Shown one piece after another: positions 12,187-23,783 of a stretch of DNA of 64,000 bases (the stretch's first letter is position 1; each line of letters starts with the position of its first letter). The position numbers and the translations under genes were made by a program. The notes under the pieces are model-generated. The model was given only the letters and a program-made list of their open reading frames with translations. It was not told the origin of the DNA and searched no databases. The DNA lies in assembly GCA_024741835.1 (NCBI GenBank), contig JAENRP010000002.1, positions 62,001-126,000 on the forward strand. The letters are read 5' to 3'. Source of the DNA: Diplocarpon mali. Its lineage: Eukaryota; Ascomycota; Leotiomycetes; Helotiales; Drepanopezizaceae.

Positions 12187-13075
12187 AGCAAACTGGACCA
12201 TTGAGGTTGGTATTCCCTACAAATTCGGGAGAGGAACATGGGATGGACATGCAACAGAAGACGGCGTCCTGGCTGGTAGTGCTAGCTTGAAGTTTGCCCA
12301 TGCTGCCAGAGCTGTCAGATCCGGCAGATCCGGCAGATCCACACGTACGATGATTATGACGATTATGATTGGAAGAACATGATCTTATGTCTATACTATT
12401 ATTCCGAAAGTCTTGAATAGCAATCCTGCTGTGGTGTCCTGTGCTCGAAGCCTATCCAGCACGAATTTGTCATAAGCAGTTGCACAGTTCAACGTAGCCA
12501 GATCTTTCGAGGACCCGAGATCTACCAGAGTAGAAAGCAGATTATATGTTATTAGTCCTTGGTGGGCGTACGATGAGGTCAATTTGCTCGTTTATGTTCT
12601 ACATCGACAGTGTCGACAACTTCCCCTGTTGTGCTTAGGCCTGCTAAATCTATGAGCTGTAACAATCAATCCCGAGCTCCGGGAGTTGGGTTGACATATC
12701 CTCTTACTTCAATTTCTCAGCAATAAGATGGCTCGGCAGTTGTAAAAGGGATCCAAGCTGCCAGCTCAATCAACTTTATTCCTGCCAATTAGGAATTGGA
12801 TGTGGATTGACGTCAGTTTTCAAGAGTTCGGGAGTGTTGGGACGGCTGGGGAGGTGCGGGCAATTTGAAGTTGCTAACGGCAAAAATGCTGCTTATCAAT
12901 GAAACTCAGAAGACCAGCTATGAAAAGAATAACCCGGAGTGAACATTCTATGGATTCTTACAATATTTAGATGCCGAGAAGAGTGAATTATTTTATGTCT
13001 TCTTCTGTATCGAAATCTCTGATTATTTCAAGATCTTCTATATAACGCCTCCTTCGAAGGTATCTCCTCCAATTC
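12187..13075. other. No gene recognised
   Basis: About 890 bp lie downstream of the receptor gene. There is a short tandem of TCCGGCAGA at about 12318-12336, just past the receptor stop codon. I see no coding pattern or known repeat otherwise. Confidence 0.35.
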
Positions 13076-13203
13076 TACTTCATTGCAAGCACCATAAGCA
13101 CAGTATTGGGATCAACTCCAGGAGAGGCATACATAAGGTTTGCAAGGTTCGAATATACTTTCATATGGTGTTTATTACTTGGTACATGCCCGAAATAATA
13201 TAC
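13076..13203. repeat. Diverged MITE-like repeat, copy 5
   Basis: The right part AAGGTTCGAATATACTTTCATATGGTGTTTATT matches AAGGTTAAATTATACTTTCATGTGGTGTTTGTT of copy 4 when read in pieces of this alignment. The left end TACTTCATTGCAAGC matches the family left end. The far right end has diverged. It sits directly upstream of the wrecked Tc1/mariner transposase. Confidence 0.4.
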
Positions 13204-13239
13204 AAGTGCTGTCTATGCGTAATTCTACCGGTTTCTATT

Positions 13240-14380
13240 AATAAGGCTTATATATAAGGGGTATAGCTAATAATTTATCTATAATGATTCGCCGCTTTTT
13301 GCATTAAAAATCAACGCTTTTAATATAGATTCTTCATTTAGTATACCAACTTTAAAGACACTTATAAAATAGACTTCTTATAACGAATGAGTACGCTATT
13401 AGACTCTTTATTTTAATGCCAATTGGACTTAAGATCAGATCGCCCTTTAATTAAACCTTACTTAATATTAAGTTTAGTATGCTTTATAGACTCGATTGAC
13501 TCTTTAATATTATCTTTAAGGCTATAAAGCTCACTTAAATACTCTATAACGAAAACACCTTATTCAATAGGTTATAGCCTTAAGAGCAAATCGACGTACT
13601 CTTTAGGCTAATATTCCTTCGATTCTTTATTAGAATATCGGCTTTTATACTATTTGTATAGCTTTTAAGAAGGAAGGCTTTGTTTGACGAATTGCTTATC
13701 GAAAACCAGTCCTTATATATACAAATCAGATCTCTCGACTTTAATAGGCTCTCGAGTATAAGGATTGGACTAAAGAGCAATAGTTTTCAATCTTATAAAG
13801 TAATAAAATATAAGTTAATCTTAGGAAATATATAAAGGAATAGATTATATAAGAAATCGGATCTTAAGAAGAATATTACCCTAATTGTATTAAAGATCGA
13901 TATTATAAGAAGATTAGATAGATATTTAAAAGAATAATATTAAAGAAATATAGTTAGTATTAAAGGTTATTTTAAGAAAAAGATTAGGAAATGATAAATA
14001 AAGGTTCGTACTTTAGAATTATTATCCTAAAGGTTTAAGAGATTCTATAGTAATATCCTAAGCTTAAATTCTAATAGGATAATGCAAAAGGGCATACTTT
14101 TAAATATACTCAATCGGTATTTAAAGCAATCGGGATTACTCCTATCTTTTAGCCTATAAATTCTCTTAATTTAAACCTAATTAAGATAGTATAAGATAAA
14201 ATGAAAGATTATATCAAAGGTAAATATCTAAAGGTTTATCGATCTTATAAAAGACTATATAAAGCTATAAAAGAAGTATAGGAATCGATAACAATTGAAA
14301 GGATTAGAGAATTAATTAGGGAAATGCTAAAGAGATATAAAGCTATAATCGCAGTAGGAGGAGGCTATATAAAATATTAA
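13240..14380 (+). pseudogene. RIP-inactivated Tc1/mariner-type transposase
   Basis: The plus strand of this extremely AT-rich stretch can be read as a Tc1/mariner (DDE_3-type) transposase broken by many TAA/TAG/TGA stops. The clearest part is at about 14075-14380. QDNAKGHTF carries the second catalytic Asp (family form: QDNAxxHT). FKAIGITP, then NSLNLNLIK, corresponds to the family's WPPxSPDLNPIE with Pro and Trp lost, and VYRSYKRLYKAI..., IREMLKRYKAII and GGGYIKY form the typical C-terminus. The changes (Pro to Leu/Ser, Trp to stop, Cys to Tyr) are all C-to-T or G-to-A. The N-terminal border is uncertain. Ends resembling short inverted repeats around 13185 and 14445 are only weakly supported. 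Confidence 0.65.
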
Positions 14381-15292
14381 GGAAATTGTAAAAGCAGCAT
14401 TGCCAAGTATCTAGTATGCATAGCCTAGAATTATACATTATTTACCCATAATACGAAGTACATCTGCGCCGAAGTATGCAGAGTAAAGATCAGCTACGCC
14501 TCCTTCACTGGCCATACGCCACTACCGACCTCAACTCCATACCATCCGCCTAATGCTAGTCAGAATGAATGATTACAGTGCTATCTCCCCACCGGTTGGA
14601 GACTTAAACTTTGCGCCATTGCCACCGCCAAAAATCAAAACTCTGAACCGAGTAGAAGAGTAGTCGCTACATGATAATTTCTGAATAGTTATTACTATAT
14701 GGTTTTTGCATAATCCCAGGTATAGACTGATAGCTAGTCGTATGGTTGTTAATGTAGAATATGCTAGGCTTTAAAAGATATAATCCGTCAAACCAATATC
14801 ATAGAAGTTTTTATAGCCTGACACATCTAGTCTTGGCAAGGCCTCGGGGCCGGGAAAGCCCGAAGATAATTGTATACTTCGGAGCGGAGGATTACTTTAC
14901 GGATATCACGTTTCAGTTATCATGTGGCGACTGATCGTATGTACGATTAGTCATTTACAACTGGGGACGTGATAGTGCTGTGGGGCCAGTCATACCTTCT
15001 TTCGACAAGCTATGTAAAGTAAGCGGTCGGAGGCGGGAACGGCTATATAGAATGTTCAGATCTAAGAAACAGGTCGTCTGAGGAGTCGTTGGAAGTAAGA
15101 AAAAGTAGAGATACTTGTAGTATATACAGTTGATCTGTATTATAAAGTTGATAAACTCTCTATCGTACTCAACCAACATCTTCCAAGTCATTACTATGAA
15201 ATAACAATAAATCCTTTTATGATTTCTGTATATATTGTTATACAATTTTTGCTTCGTTTTATTATATTAATTTCACAGAAGCTAAGTGAGAC
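14381..15292. other. No gene recognised
   Basis: This is a mixed-composition stretch between the transposase remnant and the direct-repeat pair. A minus-strand open frame at 14955-15245 has no recognisable content. Confidence 0.35.
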
Positions 15293-15491
15293 GGTGGGAG
15301 ACGGCAACTTAGCACCTATACACGGTGTATCCTACAAACATACAGATTCTTAAGATAGAGCCAAGATCAAGTCCTTTCGATTGCGAAATATCAAACCCAA
15401 AGTTGAATGAAGCTAGTAATTTTCGAAAGCTTTGAACAGAAAAGATTTTACTACCTTTTTCATAAGCGACCTTCACTTTCAACGTCTACTT
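15293..15491 (+). repeat. Diverged direct repeat, copy A
   Basis: This copy aligns end to end with 15773-15990. Shared anchors in order are GGGAGACG, ACTTA, ACCTATAC, the TTTCGATT block, ATGAAATA-like, GAATAAAGCTAG-like, TTCGAAA, GAACGAAA-like, CTACC, TTTTCATAA-like and CTTT..TTTGAC. Differences are mostly transitions. It may be an LTR or terminal piece of an old element. Confidence 0.55.
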
Positions 15492-15772
15492 GCCAAAGCT
15501 ATCAACTATAACATTAAAAGATGCATAAGTCGTCTTCTAGTCGGCAAGGCAATTGATGCGATTTGAAAAGGGTATTTAGTATAACCCAGTGTTATTATAT
15601 CTTAGCCGAGACATAGACCCCTGCAACCTCAACAACCCGCAAAAGTAGCTCTTACGACCTGTTTACAGCAGGATGAACTTGTCGTACTTATAAGACAGCT
15701 ACGCGGACGTGACTTTTGAGTTGCTCCAAATAGTCAATATCAGTCTGGTATATTGTTGATTAATAAAACCCC

Positions 15773-15990
15773 GAGGGAGACGACGACTTAATACCTATAC
15801 GCGGGGTCTTTTACGAACCTGTAGACTCTTTAAGAGTCTGCAATGCCGAGATTAAGTACTTTCGATTATGAAATAAACAAACCGTAAGTCGAATAAAGCT
15901 AGAATATTCGAAAACATTAGAACGAAATTTTTTTTCTCTCTAGTGTGCTACCTCTTTTATAAATACCCTTTACTTTTGACCCCTACTTAT
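15773..15990 (+). repeat. Diverged direct repeat, copy B
   Basis: Partner of 15293-15491, about 280 bp downstream of its end. Near its 3' end, ACCTCTTTTATAAATACCC (from about 15949) recurs in inverted form at about 16034-16058 (TAAAGGATATAAAGGGGAAG then AGGT), so this end could fold or belongs to another eroded palindrome. Confidence 0.5.
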
Positions 15991-16578
15991 ATACTCTAGG
16001 ATTATTTAAGTATATCCCTAAGATTAGAGGAGAATCTGAATAAAGGATATAAAGGGGAAGAGGTATATTATAGAATATAAGGAGGAAGTGAAAAAAGAAA
16101 AGGAAAAGGGCATTATTTTAATAATTTAATATAAAGTTATTAAGAAGGCTTGAAATCAAAAGCTACTACTAATTAGTAGGACGCCTAATATATTCAAATA
16201 AAAAGCCGCTACTAGCGTAAAGAGCTTGTCCTAAGATAGAGAACCTAAGTCGACTCTATTTATTAAAGCACTTTCTAAGAACGTACTCGCCTAGGACTTA
16301 AGAGGAATGGCTATTAATTAATGTATAGGTTAGACTTTTGTCTAAGGAGTTAGATACTAGAGCTATAATAAGCTAAATAGTAGAGATATAAGAGTTTTAA
16401 GCTAATTTCTCCATAAATATAAACTCGACTATAGCGTTTTTCGTTTGTGATAAATAGTTTAGAATCAATAAGTCATATTAGTAAGGAGAGAAAATAAGAC
16501 CCCGGAAAAGTTCAAGCCAGTCATTTTCTAGGCCTCCGTGTGTGTTCTTCATAAGTAGTGGTTAAAGGGTTTATATCT
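15991..16578. other. AT-rich flank of the copia element
   Basis: No gene is seen. The sequence is eroded, TA-rich DNA ending in the target-site copy TATCT at 16574-16578. Confidence 0.4.
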
Positions 16579-16750
16579 TGTCGTGCTGTATTTAAAGGTG
16601 GATTCTCAGTGGTGGCAGAAGCTTGTAAAATTCTACTCTAACTGTATATCTGAGCTCCCTTTATAGAAGTGCTCCGTAGCCACTTTAGGGGTATATTACA
16701 TAAGCCAGTCCTCAGATGCCTCAGTGCCTAAGGCTCCTTATAGCGCAATA
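16579..16750 (-). repeat. 3' LTR of the copia element (left copy)
   Basis: This 172-bp repeat is identical to the right copy except for ten transitions. Nine of the ten sites fit CpA-to-TpA or TpG-to-TpA change. Its last base pair reads TA where the right copy keeps the canonical CA. A purine-rich stretch (CCTAGGGGGTG on the minus strand) adjoins it on the inside and could be the polypurine tract. Confidence 0.92.
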
Positions 16751-17036
16751 CACCCCCTAGGTGAGAAGCAGCTCTTAGCTAGGCTTAGCTATAACTAGCG
16801 CTAGATCTAGTATATAAGACTCCCTTATTATGCTCCCTAGCTTCTAGAATAATGAAAATTGCTTAACAAAGCTGTAATAAATGAAAGAGGGAGCGCGTTC
16901 TAGGTGCTTCCTCTATAGAATGGAAGTTAAATCAGGTGATAAAGGAAAGTCAACAAAGGCAGCGCGCCTATAAAAGTACGCGTTTTTCCCTTATAAAGCT
17001 TTCCTTCCTTATACTTCTTTAAATAATCACTTTAAA

Positions 17037-17965
17037 ATGGAGAACAGCAATAACAACTCTAAGGAGCGCCCTACTAGGGCTACTACTATAAGCTTCCTAA
17101 TTGTACTCCCTTATTCCTGCTAAAGACTTATAGCAAAGTCGTTGTGCTCGAACACAGCTTGGAGCTTCTTAGCGCGGCAGATAGTAGGAGGATGATAACG
17201 CGCCTAAGACGTTCGACGTAGTAATACCCCTAAGAGAGAGCGCGCCTCCTCCCCTTCCCGCCACCCCCTAGGCCATGGTTCCTAGAATACCGGCAGTCCC
17301 TTCCGCAGCTCCCTCCTCCTGTTGCAAGCTAGAGTAGGGGCTAATAAGGAATATACTATATAAGGGGTGCATTCGGAGCTTCCTAGCTGGGAAGTCGGCT
17401 GGCGTATACTTCAATAGTACGGTAGGAGTACGCTGCTTTCGTTATACGAAGGGAGGCTACGCGTGCTAGGAGCTTCCCGTCGGCGCCTTAGAGGCGTAGG
17501 AAGACTATGTATTCTTATTAGAGGAGAATGATAGTAATACCGCGGTACGTTCTCAAGCTCCCTCTAGGTGGTTTGCCACTACTAAGTAGTTCAAGGCCTT
17601 GCCGCCACCAAAAGGAAGGTGAGAGAAGAGCTTCGAAAGGCGCGCTAGAAAGAGACAGAGGAGGTGGTATCGTTAGAGGGTAAGTTATTATAAGCTTTCT
17701 CGTACTATAGCTAATAGCTTCCTAAAACCAATGGCTTAAGAGCTCCCGCCGCCGCCGATTATGGCACCTCTTAGCCTCGCTGCCCGCCTCGCAGAGGCTT
17801 TTAAGGCTCCTGCGGCTGCTCCTATTATTGCTCCTAGCGTTGCTCCCAGCGTTGCTCCCTAGGCGGCTCCTAGGGCTGCGCCACCAGAGGAGTCGGTTGC
17901 TTCTCAGCAGGGACGCGCCCTTATATTATTCGCAGAGCTATTAGAGGTTCTGATTATCTGAGGGA
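17037..17965 (+). pseudogene. Degraded opposite-strand accessory ORF inside the copia element
   Basis: On the plus strand, antisense to gag-pol and convergent with it, a frame runs from about 17101 to 17950. Nearly all of its roughly 13 stops are TAG or TAA, with one TGA; they are restorable to Gln or Arg by undoing a C-to-T change. A possible start (ATG at 17037, MENSNNNSKERP) lies one frame off and follows an AT-rich leader with CTTATACTTC. The translation has an SSCCKLE segment, then GCIRSFLAGKSAGV, VGVRCFRYTKGGYAC and ELPVGALEA, a Cys-rich pattern of a kind I associate with fungal transposon-linked proteins. It then has a basic stretch (RRARKRQRRW) and a Pro/Ala-rich repeat (IAPSVAPSVAP). 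The coding reading is inferred; stop density alone is not decisive. Confidence 0.45.
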
Positions 17966-18049
17966 GTTGGTTTAAAGCCTTCCTATATATTAGTATATAA
18001 AAATTGAACCCTGTCTTGCGCTTCCTTCCCACTCGCTATTATAAAGGAG

Positions 18050-21000
18050 ATATGAAAGGATTGTAGAGCATTTAAAATGCTAGCTTCTCGACTAGACCTC
18101 TTGCGTCTTAGAGGTTCAAAAGCTTAATAAAGCTCTCGAACTTTTGTCAAGGAAGGTTTTTAGTAAGGCCATCTGCGTGCATGTCCTTAGTAGGGAGATA
18201 GGCCACTTGAAAGCTTCCTTTTTAGTGCTCCTGTTGTAGCTATATATTATGTATATTAACGTGTCAGAGCTTTGTAGAAATCCTTTGAGAGTCTCCTATA
18301 ATAAGCCGTATTATCTGTTAATTATCGCAAAATATGGACCATAGAGCTTCTACCTTAAGCTCTATTTCCTTAAAGAACCTCTTTAAAGCCATTATCTCCT
18401 TTGCTATATGCGCTACTCCTAGGAGCTTAGCCTCTATAGTAGAAGTAGTAACTGTCGGTTGCTTTAAGGCTTTCTAAATGATTGCTCCTTTAAATAGGAA
18501 TATAATAAAACCGTAGGAGGAGCGCCTTGTCTTTGGATCATCTGCGAAGGAAGCATTTGACGATACTACTAAGTTATTTGATCTGCTAAATCGACTATAA
18601 GTGATTCCTAAGAAGCGTATACTAAAAAGGTAGCGAATTATCCAATTGATAGCTTTAAAGTGTTTGGAGCTTGGGTTTGTGTAAAAATAAGATAGCTAGG
18701 CGATTGCAAAAGCTATATCTAAGCGTAGCATAATAGCTGTATATAAGGCAGAGCCTACTTTTTCCTAGAACTCCTTAATTCTCGAGTAGGGAGCTGTTTC
18801 GTAGTTCTTTTTAAGTTCGAAGTAAGGGAGCGGCGTACTAGGGAAACGCCCTATATTAAGGCTAAACCTCTTCGCCATCTTCTTAATATAGGCGTTATAA
18901 AGCAGAGTAATTGTACCCTGCTTTCTATCTCGAGAGACTCTCACCCTTAAGAACCACTCAACATCTCCTATAGCTGTCAATTCGTATACTTTGCGCAGTC
19001 CCTCTATAGTCTTCTAAGCTTCTTCTATATAGGAGGAGTGGTACATTACTTGTATATCGTCAATGTAAAAGGCTATAAACACAGTCCTATCCTTATTAAC
19101 GAATATGCAAGGCTCCTCACTAAGAGGGGTAAGCTTCAGAGACTTAAGAGTACTAGTAAAATCCTTGTACTAGAGCGCTAGGGAGTCTCGAAGGCTGTAT
19201 AAGGCGCAATCGAGCTCTACTACTTTGTCTTTCTACTTCCAACCATCTAGTAAGAAGCAAACAACTAGCGCGCTCTAAGGGTCTCTTTTAGCATTTATAA
19301 AGGCGTTGATAATATCGAACTATCAGAGCTCTATATCGAATTTAGCGGCGATTGCCATTATAACCCTAAAAGATCTCGATACGAGCATCACAGCGTAGGT
19401 AGAGAAAATAGAAGCTTCCTCCTAAAGATCTCCCCTTACTACTATTCTTGACCTAAAGCGGCTAATCTCCCTAAAGGAGTTTAGCTTATAGTTAAAGACC
19501 CACTTTAGTAGTATAGGCCTTATAGTAGCCTCGCTTCTATCGATCACTCTCTAGCAATTGCGCGCTTCTAGGTTCTTGATCTTAGTTCTGGCTCCCTCTT
19601 TAAATTGCTCTCCGAAAGAGTGATTTGCAAGCTCCTTCTAGTGAGTTAGCGCTTTAGGAAGCTTGTCTTAAGGTGGAATTGGAAGGGTAGAGTTTCCTCT
19701 AGAGCTTCCAGATTAAGTCGCCGCGGTAACGATATAGTGTACCGCTTTATACTCTTCTCCATCAGTTCTCGCAGGCTCCTAACTTGGCTAGAAAGTCGAT
19801 ATAAAGCTGTTTACCTGCTCTAACTGATATATTTTAGGTTCTTCGAGGGCTAGTAGAAGATCCTTAACGCACATTGCGTATATGGCATTCCCGCTCCCTC
19901 TTCTCCTTTTTAACCTATAGAGCAGTACAGGTACCATTTCCTACTCCTTATCAGGCTTCTTGCGTTTTCGGAAGGCCCTTATATCAAGTACTTTAGGCTG
20001 AGCTTCTATTAGTTTTAGAGAGCTCCCTCTTTCAGTATTACCCTCAAGAGCTTCCATATCCTAGCGTAGCTCCCGATCGATCGGTGCTTTTAGTAAGAGC
20101 TAGCGTGCTTCTTCACTAGTTGCCTATAATAGAGCTTCCAGTAATTAAGGGGCCTGCTCCTGCCCTTGCGATTGCTCAGTCCGTATAGCAACTAGAGGCC
20201 TGGTATTGCGCTCCCCGGCGGAACTGGCATTTATAATATCGCTTTCGACGCTCCTTCCAACTATTGATAGTTGTCTTAGAGCGTCTAACCCTTCGCTACT
20301 AGGCAGCTGCTCCTAAGTAGCTAAAGTAGAAACGCTATAAGTAGCCTTATAGGGGACGAGAGCCCTCGATAGATCTGAGCTCGGAGCTTCTATCGGTAAA
20401 AGATTAATAGGCTCACCCCCTACCAGGTTATCCGCAGGCTGCTTGTCCAAAGCTCTTTCCACGTTCTCGACGATTAACTCAGCGTCCTAAGCTTCCTCCT
20501 CCTCCTCCTCGATCATTTGCACAATCTCCTTAATAATTGAGAGCGAGTGGCCAGCCACCTTTTCGTACTCTTTAGAGTAGAATTTGGACTTATCGAATTC
20601 GACGTTTCAAGAGATTATAACCTTTCGGAGCTTAAGCACCTAGATCCTATATATATTAGTGGCGCAGTAACCAACTAGGTATCTAATATGCCCTCGTAGC
20701 ATAGTTTTAAAAGCTCTCTTATTCTTTAGAGCTTCCCTCTCCTTTGCTAATAGGTACGCGCGCGCTCTATACGCTTTTATACCCCCCTATTCTGGTCTTA
20801 AATCGGTGGTAAGCTTTACAGTGATCTGCGGATCATACCACTTAAAGTATTATCTAAACTAGAGCTAGAGCACCTCATTTGGACTCTTCCATCCTTTGCG
20901 CTTCAATAGGCCGATATTATAGAGGTATATTGCAATTAGTACGGCTTTAGGCCATAGGTACTCTAGGAGGTTAGTAGAGATTAGCATAATAAGTGCCTTT

Positions 21001-23420
21001 TTAATAATCTCTGCTCCCGCTCTCTCGGAAGCTCCATTTGGTTCATAAGTATAGGATGGAGTGACTTCTACCTCTATGCCTTCGGCTTCGCACCACTCTC
21101 TATATTTCGATGCTTCCTATAAGGGGAATACCAAGGTATCGTTATCGCTCCTTAGAATATATAAGGAGAGGCTATAATAGCGCTTTACCTATACTTCAAA
21201 AGATTGAAGAGCTCCTAGAACTAGCATTAGGGACTTGTAGAGCAGAGTATATCCAAATAACTTCCTACTAAATTCATCCTTAATTAGGAGAAGCTAGCTT
21301 TCTAAAGAGAGGCTCGACGTGCTATAGTTAAATAGGTCCTAGGAGCACCTAAAGAACAGTCTTAGAGCCTTGAAATCTGACTCTCTCCTAGAAGGCTTTT
21401 GCTTAGCTTTTGCCTAAGCGCAAGCTTTACAATTGATTTATAGCTTCCCCTTGATCTTCACCCTCCTTGCGTTTAGCATAAGCTTCTTAAGCGCCTTAGC
21501 TCTTAGATGGCCTGATCGAAGGTGCTAAATATCTGCCGAATCGTTCCTAGCTCTTAGGAATACGCTGCTCCTTAGGGGTTTATATTGGCTTCGCAGACGC
21601 TATTATAAAGTAGGGAAGGCTAGGCAGGTTGGTTAAGCATAGTATAGCGAGTTAGGAGCGTTATAAAAGTTGACAGGCTTATATTCAAATACTATAACGT
21701 TCGACCTACGCTCCAGCTACTTTATAACTACGTTATTATCTACTATACCCCTTTGGAGCGTCGCGTCTAGGCCTATATACTATACCCTAGCCTTCTTTAA
21801 AAGAGGCTCTAAGATAATATTAATATTGAACCTATCTATAAGCGCTACGTTCCTAAGCTCTAAGTCTCCTCCATCGGCGAGAACCCCTTTCATCAGACGT
21901 ATACCCCTCCCCCTTATTGGCAGACTCGAGCTCCCCGCCTCTATACAGTCCTAAGGATATGCGATTTTCAATAATCTAAGAACTAGAAGCTCCTCTCGAT
22001 TAATAAGGTGCGTCGCAGCGCAGTTATTGAGTAGGGTTGTATTCGAGAGAGCGTAGGGAGCTCTAAGGGTAGAGTATATTCCTAGGGTAAAGTCTTCAAA
22101 GAGAGTTGGATCTAGGAGGGCGGCTATAATCTTGGATTTGCCGCTCCCTAAAGCTTCGGCAGATGTTCTTTCCTTGAATTAATCCATAGGAGCGTATTTG
22201 AAATAGGAGAGCTTAGCTTAGAGCTCTTTCCATTCCGAGGAAGTAAGGTTTTTACGCATTCTTTTAACCTTATTGTAGCTAGGGAGGTTTCGAAGCGTAC
22301 CTTCCTTAGCGCTAGTTAAGGCATATTTCAGCCTATTACACTCCTCTAGGTTCCAGAAGTGATTTTTAACCTAGGGGCAAGGGCACTTTTTAACGCTCCC
22401 CTTGAGAGTCTTCTTCGCCTTGCCTTTACTCGGTGCTCCTAGATTAGTATGATCGCCTACTCCTCCAAGCGAGGCGTATACTCTAAGGGTTACCTTTGAT
22501 AAGGAGCTTGCGAGGCTTCGCTCTATCAAGCTTGAGAACCAATTAATATAGTAGACTATATCTTTTCCGTGCTCTAGACCTAGCTCATTATCTCTAATAA
22601 GCTCTGCCTAGATCTGCTAGGACTAAATGAGAGCCTAGCGGTGAACCAACTATAGAAACTTTGTAATCGTAAGGGAGCCTTAAACCTTTGGGATTCTATA
22701 CATTCGTGCTTCCTAGTAGATCTCCCTAAAGCTAGCAAGCCAGGTCTTCGGTTCCACTTTGCTACTCCTTGTTTCAGAGAGCTTGTTATTATAGTCTTCC
22801 CGAATTGACTCTATTATACTAACCTTAGAGGGGGCTAGTTCCCTGCGCAAGTGCTCTACGATCTATTGAATTAACAGTTTCCCCGCTTCCTTACAGTTAT
22901 ATTATACTGCTCGAAGCAACGTAGGGTGTACTGTCTTAGTAATCCAACGGTATAACTAAGTATAAGAGCTCCTATTCCTTTTCTACGTTTCTACTATAAG
23001 ATTGTATTGCATTACCGCCATTTTATACTCCAGCTCCACATCTTTAGCTATTATCTTCGCGGGTAGTAGTAGAGCTAGCGTTTATTAATCGATAGCTTTC
23101 CACTATTAGTACAACTCGTGGTAGCTTTGCAATACTCTCTAGTCCCGTCCTTCCACAATTTTTTCAAGCTACAGCGGTTCTATTTCTAGATCCAGCAGAT
23201 ATAGAGCTTTATTCTTATAAAGCAGAGCTTAGTTTCCCGTCTCTATAGCATACAGTTTAGGGTTATTAACCTATCTTAGCTTCTCTATATGCTTCTGGAG
23301 GCGCAGAAATTCAGCTTGAAACTCTAGCTTGGCGTACCAAATGCGCTATAACTTCCTATCCTAGAGCATAACTCCACTAGAGCTAAGCTCCTGAGCTTCT
23401 TTTTGCTAGTACTCGCTCAT
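18050..23420 (-). pseudogene. copia gag-pol, broken by RIP stops
   Basis: Reading starts at the ATG at 23420 (MSEY, stop, QKEAQELSSS), 192 bp inside the right LTR. In order, the frame shows a gag-like region, a zinc knuckle, the integrase core with the EPNGASERAG segment, a long acidic and Gln-rich linker, reverse transcriptase (GDVEWFLRVRVSRDRKQG at 18980-18900; YIDD at 19067-19056), and an RNase H/tail region with KPSLTKVRELY near 18140. Dozens of in-frame TAG/TAA codons sit where Gln is expected (or Trp, TGG to TAG). The longest uninterrupted piece is only 71 codons (18765-18980). No functional polyprotein can be made. Confidence 0.85.
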
Positions 23421-23611
23421 ATTAACTGGGTTGGTAGGGAGTATAGGTCTATTGGTTAGCTAAGAGCGTTAGAACGTCGAGTCAGGTCGTACAACGCGTA
23501 TAGGCGAGGGAGAATAGATGAAAAATAGTAGTGAAACCTCTCTAAGAAGTCTCTAAACACAGTAGATTTTTTGATTGTTTGCTCCTAAGAGTCGCGAATA
23601 GTGCTGATAAC

Positions 23612-23783
23612 TGTCGTGCTATATTTAGAGGTGGATTCTCAGTAGTGGTAGAAGCTTGTAAAATTCTACTCTAACTGTATATCTGAGCTCCCTTTATAGA
23701 AGTGCTCCGTGGCCACTTCAGGGGTACATTACATAAGCCAGTCCTCAGATGCCTCAGTGCCTGAGGCTCCTTATGGCGCAACA
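23612..23783 (-). repeat. 5' LTR of the copia element (right copy)
   Basis: This is the 172-bp partner of 16579-16750. Immediately inside it, the minus strand reads GTTATCAGCAC, which resembles the TGGTATCAGAGC-type primer-binding site for initiator tRNA-Met used by many copia elements; that match is partial. Confidence 0.92.

Larger units (their letters stand above)
16579..23783 (-). mobile_element. Complete Ty1/copia LTR retrotransposon, RIP-inactivated
   Basis: The element is 7,205 bp, with two 172-bp LTRs in direct orientation (TG...CA ends) and a 5-bp target duplication TATCT at 16574-16578 and 23784-23788. The internal region, read on the minus strand, has gag near 23420, a CCHC-like zinc knuckle at about 22385-22350 (CPCP...NHFW..LEEC), integrase with EPNGASERAGAEI at about 21050, and reverse transcriptase with the YIDD box at 19067-19056. 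RNase H-like sequence follows, down to about 18050. The order integrase before reverse transcriptase is the copia order. Stops are overwhelmingly TAG/TAA at expected Gln or Trp codons. The two LTRs differ at 10 sites, all transitions and no indels. The segment 16751-18050 is not needed for gag-pol and carries an opposite-strand reading frame. Confidence 0.93.

Noticed and set aside
13580..13780. 66-codon minus-strand frame
   Set aside because: It is antisense to the RIP-damaged transposase; the strand lacking RIP-made stops is open by default.
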